Of a DNA stretch of 64,000 bases, positions 49,215-58,500 are shown piece by piece. Below the pieces are notes generated by a model, which was not told where the DNA came from, did no database searches, and saw nothing but the letters and a program-made list of their open reading frames with translations. Source of the DNA: DATLYH01 sp035575035 (GTDB taxonomy: Bacteria > Planctomycetota > Planctomycetia > Gemmatales > Gemmataceae); NCBI GenBank assembly GCA_035575035.1, contig DATLYH010000339.1, positions 47,570-111,569 of the forward strand, read 5' to 3'. The position numbers and the translations under genes were made by a program. Every line of letters begins with the position of its first letter. The stretch's first letter is position 1.

Positions 49215-50447
49215 TCAGCCTAAAAACCGCGGCATCAGCTCATGGCCGCGCTCCAGGGCGAAGCCGGTCGCGGCAGCCGACGGCTCGTCGTAGGTCGCCT
49301 GCCCGGCCGGCGCGATGCCGGTGCCGGCCATCGCGAACGGCACCGGACCGTGGGCATGGGCGCGGGTGCGCACCGGCGTCCGGTGGTCGGGGGAAACCAG
49401 GATGCGCCACTCTCCCTGTGCCGCCAGTGCCTCCAGCAACGGGCCGACGATGTGGCGGTCGATCTGCTCCAGCGCCTCCACCTTGGCGTCGGCCCGCCCT
49501 TCGTGTGAGGCCTCGTCAGGCGCTTCGACATGGACACAGACCAGGTCGTGATCGCGCAGAGCAGCGACGGCGGCCCGCCCCTTGGCGGCGTAATCAGTGT
49601 CCAGATAGCCGGTTGCCCCGGGCACGTCGATGCGCTTCCAGCCGAGCAGCACGCCGACACCCCGGACCAGGTCAACAGCGCTGATGATCGCCCCTCGCTT
49701 GCCGTAGACCTCGACAAAGGGCCGAAGGTGCGGCGCCCGGCCCTGGCCCCAGAGCCAGACCTGCGTGGCCGGCCGGTCGCCGCGGGCCCGCCGGGCCTGG
49801 TTGATCGGATGATCGCGGAAGACATCCTGGCTGCGGCGCATCAGGTCTTGCAGCAGCCAGCTGCCCGGCCCCTGCGGCAGATAGTCGGCTACCGGGCGGT
49901 CAGGAATGTCGTGCGGCGGTTGGGTCTTCGTCTCGGCCGAGAAGGGTGCCGATCCTTCCCGCGGACGGTAGACCAGGATGTTGCGGTAGCTGACGCCGGC
50001 GTGGAACTCCAGCTCGGCCCGGAGACGCTCCGGCTGCTCGGTCTGGAGCGGTCCGCCCAGCGCCTGCTGGAGCGCCTGGATCAGGGCCTTCCCCTCATTG
50101 TTGCTGATGTGCCCGGCGGTAAAGTCGCGCATCAGGCCGTCCTCGACCGTGACCAGGTTGCAGCGGATGGCCCAGTCGTCGGGGCCTAGGATGATGCCCA
50201 TCGCGGCGGTCTCCAACGGCGCCCGGCCGGTGTAAACCTGGAGCGGGTCGTAGCCAAACAGGCTGAGCGTGGCCACGTCGCTGGCCGGCGTCAGCGAGGC
50301 CGGCACATTGTTCGACAGGCCGACGAGTCCCATCTGGGCGACGCGGTTCATGTTTGGCCGGTGGGCGGCCTGGAGCGGCGTTCGGCCGCCCAGCGACTCC
50401 TGCGGCTCATCGGCGCAGCCGTCGGGGATGACGATGGCATATTTCAT
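49215..50447 (-). CDS. apgM: 2,3-bisphosphoglycerate-independent phosphoglycerate mutase, archaeal (ApgM) type
   Basis: 410 aa with GGAGGGG before ATG 50447. It belongs to the alkaline phosphatase superfamily and interconverts 3- and 2-phosphoglycerate in glycolysis. Metal and nucleophile residues are visible: Asp in YAIVIPDGCADEP, catalytic Ser in LTPASDVATLSLFGYDP, VHVEAPDEASHEGRADAKVE, and SPDHRTPVRTRAHAHGPVPF. The length and YTGRAPLETAAMGI match ApgM rather than GpmI or GpmA. A terminator lies downstream at 48985-49039. Confidence 0.94.
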   Translation of the reverse strand: MKYAIVIPDGCADEPQESLGGRTPLQAAHRPNMNRVAQMGLVGLSNNVPASLTPASDVATLSLFGYDPLQVYTGRAPLETAAMGIILGPDDWAIRCNLVTVEDGLMRDFTAGHISNNEGKALIQALQQALGGPLQTEQPERLRAELEFHAGVSYRNILVYRPREGSAPFSAETKTQPPHDIPDRPVADYLPQGPGSWLLQDLMRRSQDVFRDHPINQARRARGDRPATQVWLWGQGRAPHLRPFVEVYGKRGAIISAVDLVRGVGVLLGWKRIDVPGATGYLDTDYAAKGRAAVAALRDHDLVCVHVEAPDEASHEGRADAKVEALEQIDRHIVGPLLEALAAQGEWRILVSPDHRTPVRTRAHAHGPVPFAMAGTGIAPAGQATYDEPSAAATGFALERGHELMPRFLG

Positions 50448-50482
50448 GGCAGCCCCTCCGAGGGCTTCGATGGGAACATTCT

Positions 50483-50690
50483 ATGGACAATGACGAATGC
50501 CAAAGCACGAATGACGAAAGAAGCCCGAATGACGAAATCCCAATGACGAAAGGCGCGAGAGGCAGACGCCTCCCGCTGTCCTTCCCCCACCGGGGGCCGA
50601 CATCGCCCTTCCCGGTTTCGTCCTTCGTCCTTCGTGCTTCGTCATTCTTTCGTCATTCGTGCTGGGGAATTCGTCATTCCCTGGAAGCGG
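50483..50690. repeat. Degenerate heptamer arrays (AATGACG / TTCGTCN), both orientations
   Basis: Heptamers such as CAATGAC, GAATGCC, GAATGAC and TGACGAA run from about 50483 to 50545. The opposite orientation (TTCGTCC, TTCGTCC, TTCGTGC, TTCGTCA) occupies about 50616-50690. The right part encodes the last about 15 residues of the P-type ATPase. The two halves are inverted with respect to each other. Confidence 0.75.
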
Positions 50691-53221
50691 TCGGTCAGTA
50701 GGCAGAGCACCAGCGCCGGCGCGGCCACTAACAGCACCAGTCCCCATTCCCGCAGTCCGAGCGGCTTCAACTCGAAGAAAGTCGCGACCGGACCCACGTA
50801 CATGGCGATGCCGTAGACCAACAGGGCCAGAAGGACCCATCCGAAGACCCAGCGGACCGCGGCCAGCGGCTGCCGCTCGCCGTGGGCCACGGCGCGCACC
50901 AGGTTGCCCAGGCCCAGGAGGATGAGGGTGGAGAGCAGCAACGTCCGCTGCATCCGCGCGTCGTTCCCCTCTGCCAGCGGAGCGGCCAGGTACACCGTCA
51001 GCCCGGCCAGGCCGACCACCAGGCCGGTGGCGACGGCAAACCAACCGACCTCGCGCAGGTAGCCGACCCGGCTTGGCTCGCGGACCGGCCGCCGTCCCAG
51101 CATGATGACAAAGACCGGAACGCCGATGGTCAGCGCGTTGAGCAAGGTCACCTGTTGCGGCACGTAGGGGAACGGCAGCTTGAAGATCCCCAGGGCAACG
51201 ATGATGAGGAACAGGGTGTAGACGTTTTTTAGCAGGAACAGCTTGCCGGCCCGGCGGAGGTTGCGGAGGATGATGCGTCCCTCCTCCAGGGTGGCGGGGA
51301 GCAGCTCGAAGTTGTTGTTCTCCAGTACCAGGCCGGCCACCGTCCGGGCGGCTGCGCTCCCTTCCCCCATGGCGATGCCCAAATCGGCCCGCTTGATCGG
51401 CAGCACGTCGTTGACCCCGTCGCCGATCATGGCCACGTGATTGCCCTGGGCTTGCAGCGTCTCGACGATTTGGACCTTCTGTTGCGGCGCCACCCGGCCG
51501 AAGACGCTGTGAGTGCGGATGATCTCCGCTGGGTCGGGGGCCGTGGCCAGTTGGTCGCCGGCAACCACCGGCTCGCGGGCCAGCGGCAAGTTCAGATGGG
51601 CGATGGTGGCGCGGACCGTTTCCGGGTTGTCGCCGGAGATGATCTTGAAGCCGATGCCCTGCCCGGCCAGCGCCTCCAGCACGGCACCGGCCTCGGGGCG
51701 CAGCTCGTCGCTTAACGCCACCAGCGCCAGCGGCCGCAGGATGAACGACGAAGCGCCAAACAGGAAGTACACCGGCGGCGGGCCATCCCGCACCGAGGAG
51801 GCCGGGTCGCCGGCGCTCTTTTCAGCCGGTTTTTCCTCCCCCTCGGCGAACAGCAGCAGACGCAGGCCGGTGGGCAGCAACTCCTTCCACGCCGTCTGCC
51901 AGGATGAATCCTGCCGGTCCAGATAGGGCGCCAGCGCTTCGCATGCCCCCAGGACCAGGACGTGCTCCTCACCCCTCTGACGGACACGGACGGCGCTGTA
52001 GCGGTTCTGCGACTTGAACGGCAGCTGGTCGAGCAGCTCCACCGGCTCGTCGGCCGGCACCTCGCCCAGCGCCTCACGCAAGGCGAGAAGGTTCTTATTC
52101 CGCCGATCCACCGACACGTTGGCGAAGACGCGTAGCCGGGAGCGGACCACTTCTTCACCGGGGCCGCTGCTCAGCACCCACAGCCGGTCGAGGCGGAGGC
52201 GGTTGGTGGTCAGGGTGCCGGTCTTGTCCATGCAAAGGACATTGACCGCGGCCATCGACTCGACGGCGTTGAGGCGCTGGACCACTGCCCCGCGCGCGCT
52301 CATGCGCACCGCCCCGAGGATGAAGGCCAACGTCGTCATCAGCACCAGTCCCTGCGGCACCATCGACGTGATGGTAGCGGCGATCATCTTCCACAGGTCG
52401 GCCGGGGGGATGGCGCGGACAAAGTAGAGCGGAACGTACAACAGGCAGAGGACGACGGCGGTGTAGGTCAGGATCTGGATCAACAGGTTGATGGTCCGCT
52501 GCATCGGACTGGCGGTGTAACGGTAGCGGCGGGCCTGCACTGCGGTCAGGTTGGCGAAGGCCTCGCCGCCAACCCTGTCGGCCCGGTAAAGCCCCTCGCC
52601 GGCCACGCAGATGCTGCCCGACAGCAGCGGTTCGCCGGGACGGCGCGGCACCGGGTCCGATTCGCCGGTCAGCAGGGCCTCGTCCACCTCCAGGAAGCGC
52701 GACACCAGCACGGTGCCGTCGGCCACGACCTGCTCGCCTGCCGCCAGGAGGATATGGTCGCCCAGCACCACGTCGCCGGCCGGCAACTCGCGGACCTCGC
52801 CATCGCGGAGCACCCGGGCTCGGGCCTCGACCAGGACCGCCAGCCGGTCGAGGTGCCGCTTGGCCCGCACTTCCTGTACCAGGCCGATGACCGTGTTGAC
52901 CAGGGCCATGCCGCTGACGGCCCAGGCACCGGGATACTCGCCGAGCCAGAACAGCGCTATCGCTGCCGGCACGACCATGAGGTTGAACAGGGTGAGCAGA
53001 TTGCGGCGGACGATATCGCCATACTCTGCCCAGTCAGAGCGCGGCGTGCGGTTGACCTGGCCGCGGGCGATGCGCTCGGCTACCTCAGCGGCGCTCAAGC
53101 CGCGCCAGTCGCTCATCCCGGGGCCGACAGCCGGCGGGGGCGGAACGGCAGTCCGGGTCAGGGAAAAAAAGTCGTCGTTCACCAGCGTCAACCCATTGCA
53201 GTCCGACCGCGTTTCGGTCAT
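50642..53221 (-). CDS. P-type cation-transporting ATPase, CtpE-like
   Basis: 859 aa from ATG 53221; ATG 53116 is also possible. Multiple transmembrane segments. The dephosphorylation motif is in DEALLTGESDPVPR, the phosphorylation site is Asp in LCMDKTGTLTTN (about residue 330), and the hinge is MIGDGVNDVLPIKRADLGIA. MVPQGLVLMTTLAFILGAVR is characteristic of CtpE-like Ca2+ or other divalent cation pumps, which lack heavy-metal domains. The last about 15 residues (GMTNSPARMTKE) are encoded by heptamer repeats, so the normal C-terminus was altered. It is a single-gene unit; ion specificity is an inference. Confidence 0.9.
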   Translation of the reverse strand: MTETRSDCNGLTLVNDDFFSLTRTAVPPPPAVGPGMSDWRGLSAAEVAERIARGQVNRTPRSDWAEYGDIVRRNLLTLFNLMVVPAAIALFWLGEYPGAWAVSGMALVNTVIGLVQEVRAKRHLDRLAVLVEARARVLRDGEVRELPAGDVVLGDHILLAAGEQVVADGTVLVSRFLEVDEALLTGESDPVPRRPGEPLLSGSICVAGEGLYRADRVGGEAFANLTAVQARRYRYTASPMQRTINLLIQILTYTAVVLCLLYVPLYFVRAIPPADLWKMIAATITSMVPQGLVLMTTLAFILGAVRMSARGAVVQRLNAVESMAAVNVLCMDKTGTLTTNRLRLDRLWVLSSGPGEEVVRSRLRVFANVSVDRRNKNLLALREALGEVPADEPVELLDQLPFKSQNRYSAVRVRQRGEEHVLVLGACEALAPYLDRQDSSWQTAWKELLPTGLRLLLFAEGEEKPAEKSAGDPASSVRDGPPPVYFLFGASSFILRPLALVALSDELRPEAGAVLEALAGQGIGFKIISGDNPETVRATIAHLNLPLAREPVVAGDQLATAPDPAEIIRTHSVFGRVAPQQKVQIVETLQAQGNHVAMIGDGVNDVLPIKRADLGIAMGEGSAAARTVAGLVLENNNFELLPATLEEGRIILRNLRRAGKLFLLKNVYTLFLIIVALGIFKLPFPYVPQQVTLLNALTIGVPVFVIMLGRRPVREPSRVGYLREVGWFAVATGLVVGLAGLTVYLAAPLAEGNDARMQRTLLLSTLILLGLGNLVRAVAHGERQPLAAVRWVFGWVLLALLVYGIAMYVGPVATFFELKPLGLREWGLVLLVAAPALVLCLLTDRFQGMTNSPARMTKE

Positions 53222-53332
53222 GATAAAAGAGTTGCCAGCCTAATTCTACGAGGGCGCCGGGTGGCGGTGAGCCCCGGCCCTGCCCGCCCCCGGGGTGAGA
53301 AGCCCCGCCTACCTCAGAAAGAAGAAAACATC

Positions 53333-54115
53333 ATGCCCGCGGTGGTCCGCGTCATCGACCTGGTGAAGAATTACTACCTGGAGTCGGTCGTCGTTCGTGC
53401 TCTGCAAGGGGTGACGCTGACCGTTGAGGAGGGGGACTTCGTCGCCCTGATGGGGCCGTCCGGCTCCGGCAAATCGACGCTGCTGAACCTGCTCGGCTGC
53501 CTCGACCGGCCCACCAGCGGCCAATACTTCCTCGGCGAGGAGGACGTTTCCGAGATGGACGACGACCAACTCTCCGAGATCCGCAGCCGCTACATCGGCT
53601 TCATCTTTCAGTCATACAACCTGTTGCCGCAGTACACCGTGGTTGAGAATATCGAGGTGCCCCTGCTTTACCAGGGAACCCGCCTGACCGCCGCTTCGCG
53701 ACAGCGCTGCATCGAGTTGGCCCAGATGGTTGGGCTGGGCGACCGGCTGGGGCACCGGCCGATGCAGCTGTCCGGCGGGCAGCAGCAGCGCGTTGCCATT
53801 GCCCGCGCCTTGGTCAACGACCCGCACGTCATCCTGGCTGACGAGCCGACCGGCAACCTCGACTCCAAGACCAGCGATGAGATCATGCTGTTACTGACCA
53901 AGCTGAGCCACCTGGGCAAGACCATCATCATGGTGACGCACGAAAACGACATCGCCGCCTGGGCCAAGCGAGTGGTGCGCATGCGTGACGGCCGGATCGA
54001 GTCGGACGAGCGGAATGACCACCTCCACGTCCCGGCAGCGTCCGTGGCCGAGGCCCTCCCCGGGCTGGCGGAGGCGTTCGCCGCCTCGCCGCGCGAGGGG
54101 CGGGAGGCGGTTTGA
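53333..54115 (+). CDS. MacB/LolD-type ABC exporter ATPase
   Basis: 260 aa from ATG 53333. It shows Walker A MGPSGSGKSTLLNLLGCLD, Q-loop FIFQSYNLLPQ, signature MQLSGGQQQRVAIARAL, Walker B VILADEPTGNLDS and switch VTHENDIAAWAKRVV. The first acidic segment and LGCLDRPTSGQY place it in the MacB/FtsE/LolD group that powers FtsX-type permeases. The permease gene begins 53 bp downstream. Substrates of this group include peptides, lipoproteins and macrolides. No membrane-fusion protein gene is adjacent. Confidence 0.94.
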   Translation: MPAVVRVIDLVKNYYLESVVVRALQGVTLTVEEGDFVALMGPSGSGKSTLLNLLGCLDRPTSGQYFLGEEDVSEMDDDQLSEIRSRYIGFIFQSYNLLPQYTVVENIEVPLLYQGTRLTAASRQRCIELAQMVGLGDRLGHRPMQLSGGQQQRVAIARALVNDPHVILADEPTGNLDSKTSDEIMLLLTKLSHLGKTIIMVTHENDIAAWAKRVVRMRDGRIESDERNDHLHVPAASVAEALPGLAEAFAASPREGREAV

Positions 54116-54168
54116 GCCGCCGAGGCGAAAGTTTCTGAGGCGACCCTGAAGGCTCGAATCTTTCATCC

Positions 54169-55515
54169 ATGCAACTGATTTCCATCATCGTGACCCTGGG
54201 CGTGCTCGCCCTGTTGGTAGTGCCAATGCTCGGCTGGGACAAGGGGCGGCGCAGCCTGCTGTTGGCCCTGCGCAGCCTCTGGCTACACAAGCTGCGGGCC
54301 TTTCTCTCCGTGCTCGGCATCATCATCGGCACCGCCGCCGTCATCGCGCTGATGGCCTTCGGCGAGGGGAGCATGCACGACGCGTTGGAGGACATCAAGC
54401 GCCAAGGGGCAACCAATATCATCGTCCGCAGCGTCAAGCCGCCTGATGACTCCGCCAGCCAGCAGTCGGTCGCCTTCTTCGCCGCTTACGGCATCACCCC
54501 GCGCGACTACGAGTTCTTCGAGAGCATCCCCAGCGTCACCCGGCTGGTGCCGATGCGCATCTTTCCCCAAGACATCCGCTACCTCTCCCGCATCCACAAC
54601 GGCCGAGTTGTCGCCACCACCCCTCAGTACGCCGAGATCCACAAGTTGGAGATGGCGGCGGGGCGCTTCCTCACCGACGATGACGACTTCTGGATTCGCA
54701 ACGTGGCTGTGCTCGGGTCCAACGTTGCTGAACGGCTTTTCCCCTTCGAGGACCCCATTGGGCAGACCATTCGTTTGCAGAACTATTATTATGTGGTGGT
54801 CGGTGTCCTGAAGGAGCGGACCCCCTTGAGCATGGCGGGCGGCCAGGCGGTGGAAGACTTCAACAATGACGTCTACATCCCGCTGACGACTTGCCGCGGC
54901 CGCTACGGGCTGCGAATTTACATCCGCCAGTCGGGGACGCGCATGGGCGAGATGGTCTACCTGCACCAGGTGACGTTGACCGTCTCGGACATCGACAAGG
55001 TGCGGCCGACCGGCAAGCTGATCGAGGAGGTCCTGTCGCGGCATCCCAAGCCCGACACCCTGGTGACGGTGCCGCTCGACCGCCTGGAGGAGGCGGAACG
55101 GGCCAAGAACCGCTACAAGATGCTGCTGGTATTGATCGCGTCGATCTCGCTGGTGGTCGGCGGCATCGGGATCATGAACATCATGCTGGCGACGGTGACG
55201 GAGCGGACGCGCGAGATCGGCATCCGGCGGGCCCTAGGGGCGAAGCGGCGAGACATCACCCTGCAATTCCTGGTGGAATCGGTGGTGCAGACGGCGGTGG
55301 GCGGCCTGTTCGGGGTGCTGCTCGGCCTGGGGATCGCCTACCTGGTGCCGCTCCTGGCGCGGTGGGTTTGGGAGATGCACCTGCCCGCGCGGATCCACGT
55401 GCCGTCGATCTTCCTATCGTTGGTGGTGGCGATCGGGGTGGGGGTGATCTTCGGACTGTACCCTGCGCGCCGGGCCGCCCTACTCGACCCGATCGAGGCC
55501 CTCCGCCACGAGTAA
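54169..55515 (+). CDS. MacB-type FtsX permease
   Basis: 448 aa. A first membrane helix (SIIVTLGVLALLVVPML), a second after LHKLRAFLSVLGIIIGTAAV, then a MacB periplasmic core domain (ITPRDYEFFESIPSVTRLVP to GGQAVEDFNNDVYIPLTTCR), and a C-terminal FtsX domain (IASISLVVGGIGIMNIMLAT, ERTREIGIRRALGAKRRDIT, LVVAIGVGVIFGLYPARRAA). With the preceding ATPase it forms a mechanotransmission-type ABC exporter in the cytoplasmic membrane. It has an unusual extra N-terminal helix compared with typical MacB. Repeats follow its stop. Confidence 0.93.
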   Translation: MQLISIIVTLGVLALLVVPMLGWDKGRRSLLLALRSLWLHKLRAFLSVLGIIIGTAAVIALMAFGEGSMHDALEDIKRQGATNIIVRSVKPPDDSASQQSVAFFAAYGITPRDYEFFESIPSVTRLVPMRIFPQDIRYLSRIHNGRVVATTPQYAEIHKLEMAAGRFLTDDDDFWIRNVAVLGSNVAERLFPFEDPIGQTIRLQNYYYVVVGVLKERTPLSMAGGQAVEDFNNDVYIPLTTCRGRYGLRIYIRQSGTRMGEMVYLHQVTLTVSDIDKVRPTGKLIEEVLSRHPKPDTLVTVPLDRLEEAERAKNRYKMLLVLIASISLVVGGIGIMNIMLATVTERTREIGIRRALGAKRRDITLQFLVESVVQTAVGGLFGVLLGLGIAYLVPLLARWVWEMHLPARIHVPSIFLSLVVAIGVGVIFGLYPARRAALLDPIEALRHE

Positions 55516-55516
55516 G

Positions 55517-55577
55517 AGCCCACCGGTCGCTGACGCTCCCGGCTCTGATCTCGCGGTCGCTGACGCTCCCGGCTCGG
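55517..55577. repeat. Two GCTCCGGGC-family repeats at a convergent junction
   Basis: Two direct copies of CGGTCGCTGACGCTCCCGGC with TCTGATCTCG between them fill the 63 bp between the permease stop and the stop of the large cytochrome gene. Confidence 0.8.
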
Positions 55578-55578
55578 T

Positions 55579-58500
55579 TCAATCCGGCGTCTCGACGGTC
55601 ACGGCCATGACCACCGGGGCGGTGTCGTCCGGTCCCTTGATCAACTCGATCCGTTCGATCTTGTCCGGCCGCTTCGGCTGAATCGCCAGGTAACGGATCT
55701 GACGGCCGCGGAGATCAAAGGCAAACTTCGACCCCGGCACATCAACGCGGCGAATGTAGTCGGCAAAGTGCTCACCGTTCCGCAGGGGATGGTCCTCGGT
55801 CTGGCCGTCGGCATAGTGCAGCCGAACGATCAGCGACACCGAGCCCTTTTCGCCATAGGGGTGGCCCCAACCGCTGACCCCACTGAGGAAGTGGATCGCC
55901 TTCGCCGGCGTGTTGCACGGCAGGCTCACCGAGCGGGGCATCTTGGGCGGCAGCTTGCCCTGCGGGCCGTACAACAGGACCACATTAGGCACCCGGTCCC
56001 CCTGCGGGTCGATAAGTTGGAACGGAATCCCTTCGAAAATCTTCGGCCCCCAGTCGGCGAAGACCAGGCGCTCGGCCCGGCTCTCCTCACTGTTGAACAT
56101 GCCGCGCGTGCTGACGGCGGTGGCAGCCCGATCGAGGGGAAGCGGCAGGTACTTGCCGCGCTGCGTTAGAAATTCCAACAGGTCGGCCAGGTCCTTGCGG
56201 CTGAGTTGCTTCTCGAAGCCGTCGGGCATCAGCGACTTGGCTGTCGCCTCCAGCTGCTCGATGTCCGCTCGCAGAATGGTCTGCTTCTTCCCTTCGGCGT
56301 CGAATAGCTCGATTGCCGTCCGGGATTCGGAGGCCAGCAGACCGGTGAAAACCTGACCGCGCCGCGTCGCCACAGTGTAGGCGCGGAAGTTCCCCTCGAC
56401 GCTGCGGCTGGGGTCGATGATCTGGGTGAGCAATTCCTCCTTGGGATGGACCGCCATCCCGGTCAGGTCGGGGCCGACCCGCTGGCCCTCGCCACCGTGG
56501 ACATGGCACTTAGCGCAGTGATTCTTGAAGACCGCCTTGCCGGCCTCGGGGTCCCCCTTGACCTGGGTGATCGGCAGCAATTCTTCCAGCACTTTCTGGC
56601 GGTCGGGATTCGGCAGAGCGCCGCCCCGCTTCAGCAATTCCCGGGCCCGGTCCCGGATGGCGCGGTCGGGGTGCTCGGCCAGGGCTTGCTTCTGGTCGAG
56701 CGACAGGTCAGCCAGTTGCACCGTCCCCGCGTCGGCGCCCTCCAGGAGCGTGCGGGTCCACTCCGACCGGCTCAGGAGCACGGCGAGGCCGGCCGACCGC
56801 GCTGCGGGCGTCAGCCCGGGCAGCCGCTCCAGGAGCAGCCGACCCGTTTCAGGAGCCTCGCTGGCTTGCAGCGCCTGGAGCAGGCCGGTGACTAGCTCCG
56901 GCGGCGTGCGGGGCGTGATCAGATCGAGCAGCGTCTGCACCGTTTGCTTGTCGGCCGCCCGGTGTCCAATCAGCTCGCGGGCACTGGCGATCCGCTCCGA
57001 GGCCGGCAGCGATTCATCCTTGATCCGGGCAAGCAGAGTGCTGACCACACCAGCGGCGTATTTTTCGAATCGCTTGCTCCCCCAGGCGGTGGCCAGGTTG
57101 ATCAGCAAGCCGCGCCGGTCCGGTGCGAGCCGGGACAGGAGCCGTTCCAGGTCCTGCTCGATTTGCTCGTCGAGCCGGGGCGGCTGCTTCACGGGCCACC
57201 CCTTCGCCAGGCCGCGGACAACGGCGTCGGCCGTCGGCCCATCGGCATCCGCCAGGCGCGTGATGAGGGCCCCCACCGAATCGACCGGTCCGCCGCGGGC
57301 ATAGTGTTCGGCGACGATCGCCGCGGCCGTCAGCAGCTTCTCAGAGGGGGCCCCCCTCACCCTACCCTCTCCTCCATCGGATGGGGGAGAGGGGAGAGGG
57401 GCGGCCGCCAGCGCCCGCAGGAAGTACTCGGCATTGTTAGCGGCCGCGCAGATGGCGGCGTCGGGAATCCAGCGGTCGGCCGCGTTGGCCGGATCGCTCA
57501 GGGCGGTGACGATGGCCTCGCCGGCCGCCGGCGTGGGCGGCAGATCGGCCAGGGCCAGCAGGGCCATCAATCGGACCTGGGCGTCCGGGTCGCGCAGCAG
57601 GCCAGCGTCCAGGATGGCCGCGATCGACCGGCCATCCCGCGGCAGCACCTGGACCGCGTTGCGGCGAACGCCGGCGGACTTGTGCTTCAGCGCCGCATAG
57701 GCAACTGCGGTGGCCTCGGCATTCGAGCCGTCCAGCACGCCCAGGCCGTGGAGGGTCCACAGAGCGTGGATCACACCGACATTCAGGCCGATGGCATCAA
57801 CGCCTGGATCACGAGCCAGGGTCAGCAGCGCCGGCACAACGTCCGTCTGGCCGCGCTCCACCAGCAGCCGTTGGGCGTGCCGGCGCCAGAAGAGATTGTC
57901 GTTGCGGAGTGCGTCCACCAGCTGCAACGGCGTCGCTCCCGCCAGCGAGAACCTCTTGACCTCCGCCCCCTGATTTCTGACTTCTGTCCCCTGACCCCTG
58001 ACCCCTGACCCCTGTTCCCTGTTCCCCTCATAAACGATCCGGTAGATCCGGGCGTACTTCTTGTCACGGAGGTCGGTCTCGTAGGCGGCGCCACGGCCGG
58101 TCTTGAAGCCGATCGGCGTCGGGTTGTGCTGGACGATGAAGTTGTACCAGTCGATGACCCAGACGTTGCCGTCCGGGCCGACCTCGGCCATGATCGGGGC
58201 GGTCCACTCGTCGTCGCTGGCCAGCAGATTGAATGGATTGCTCGACCGGAAATGGCTCCCCTCGCGCCGCAGCACGAAGGTGCCGACCAGGTGCCCGGTC
58301 GGGTCGCTGACGAAGGCGGTGCGGTTCCAGTATTCCGGCGGGTAGTTGCGGGCCGTGTACAGGGCATGGCCGGCCGCCGCGGTGTAGCCGCCGTGCTGAT
58401 CGACCTGACGCACCCGGTCGGTGATCGGCTTGAAGCGGTAGGTGTCGGCAATGGTGCGGAGCATCAGCGACGGGGCCCAGCCGCGGACCGCCTCGTAGTA

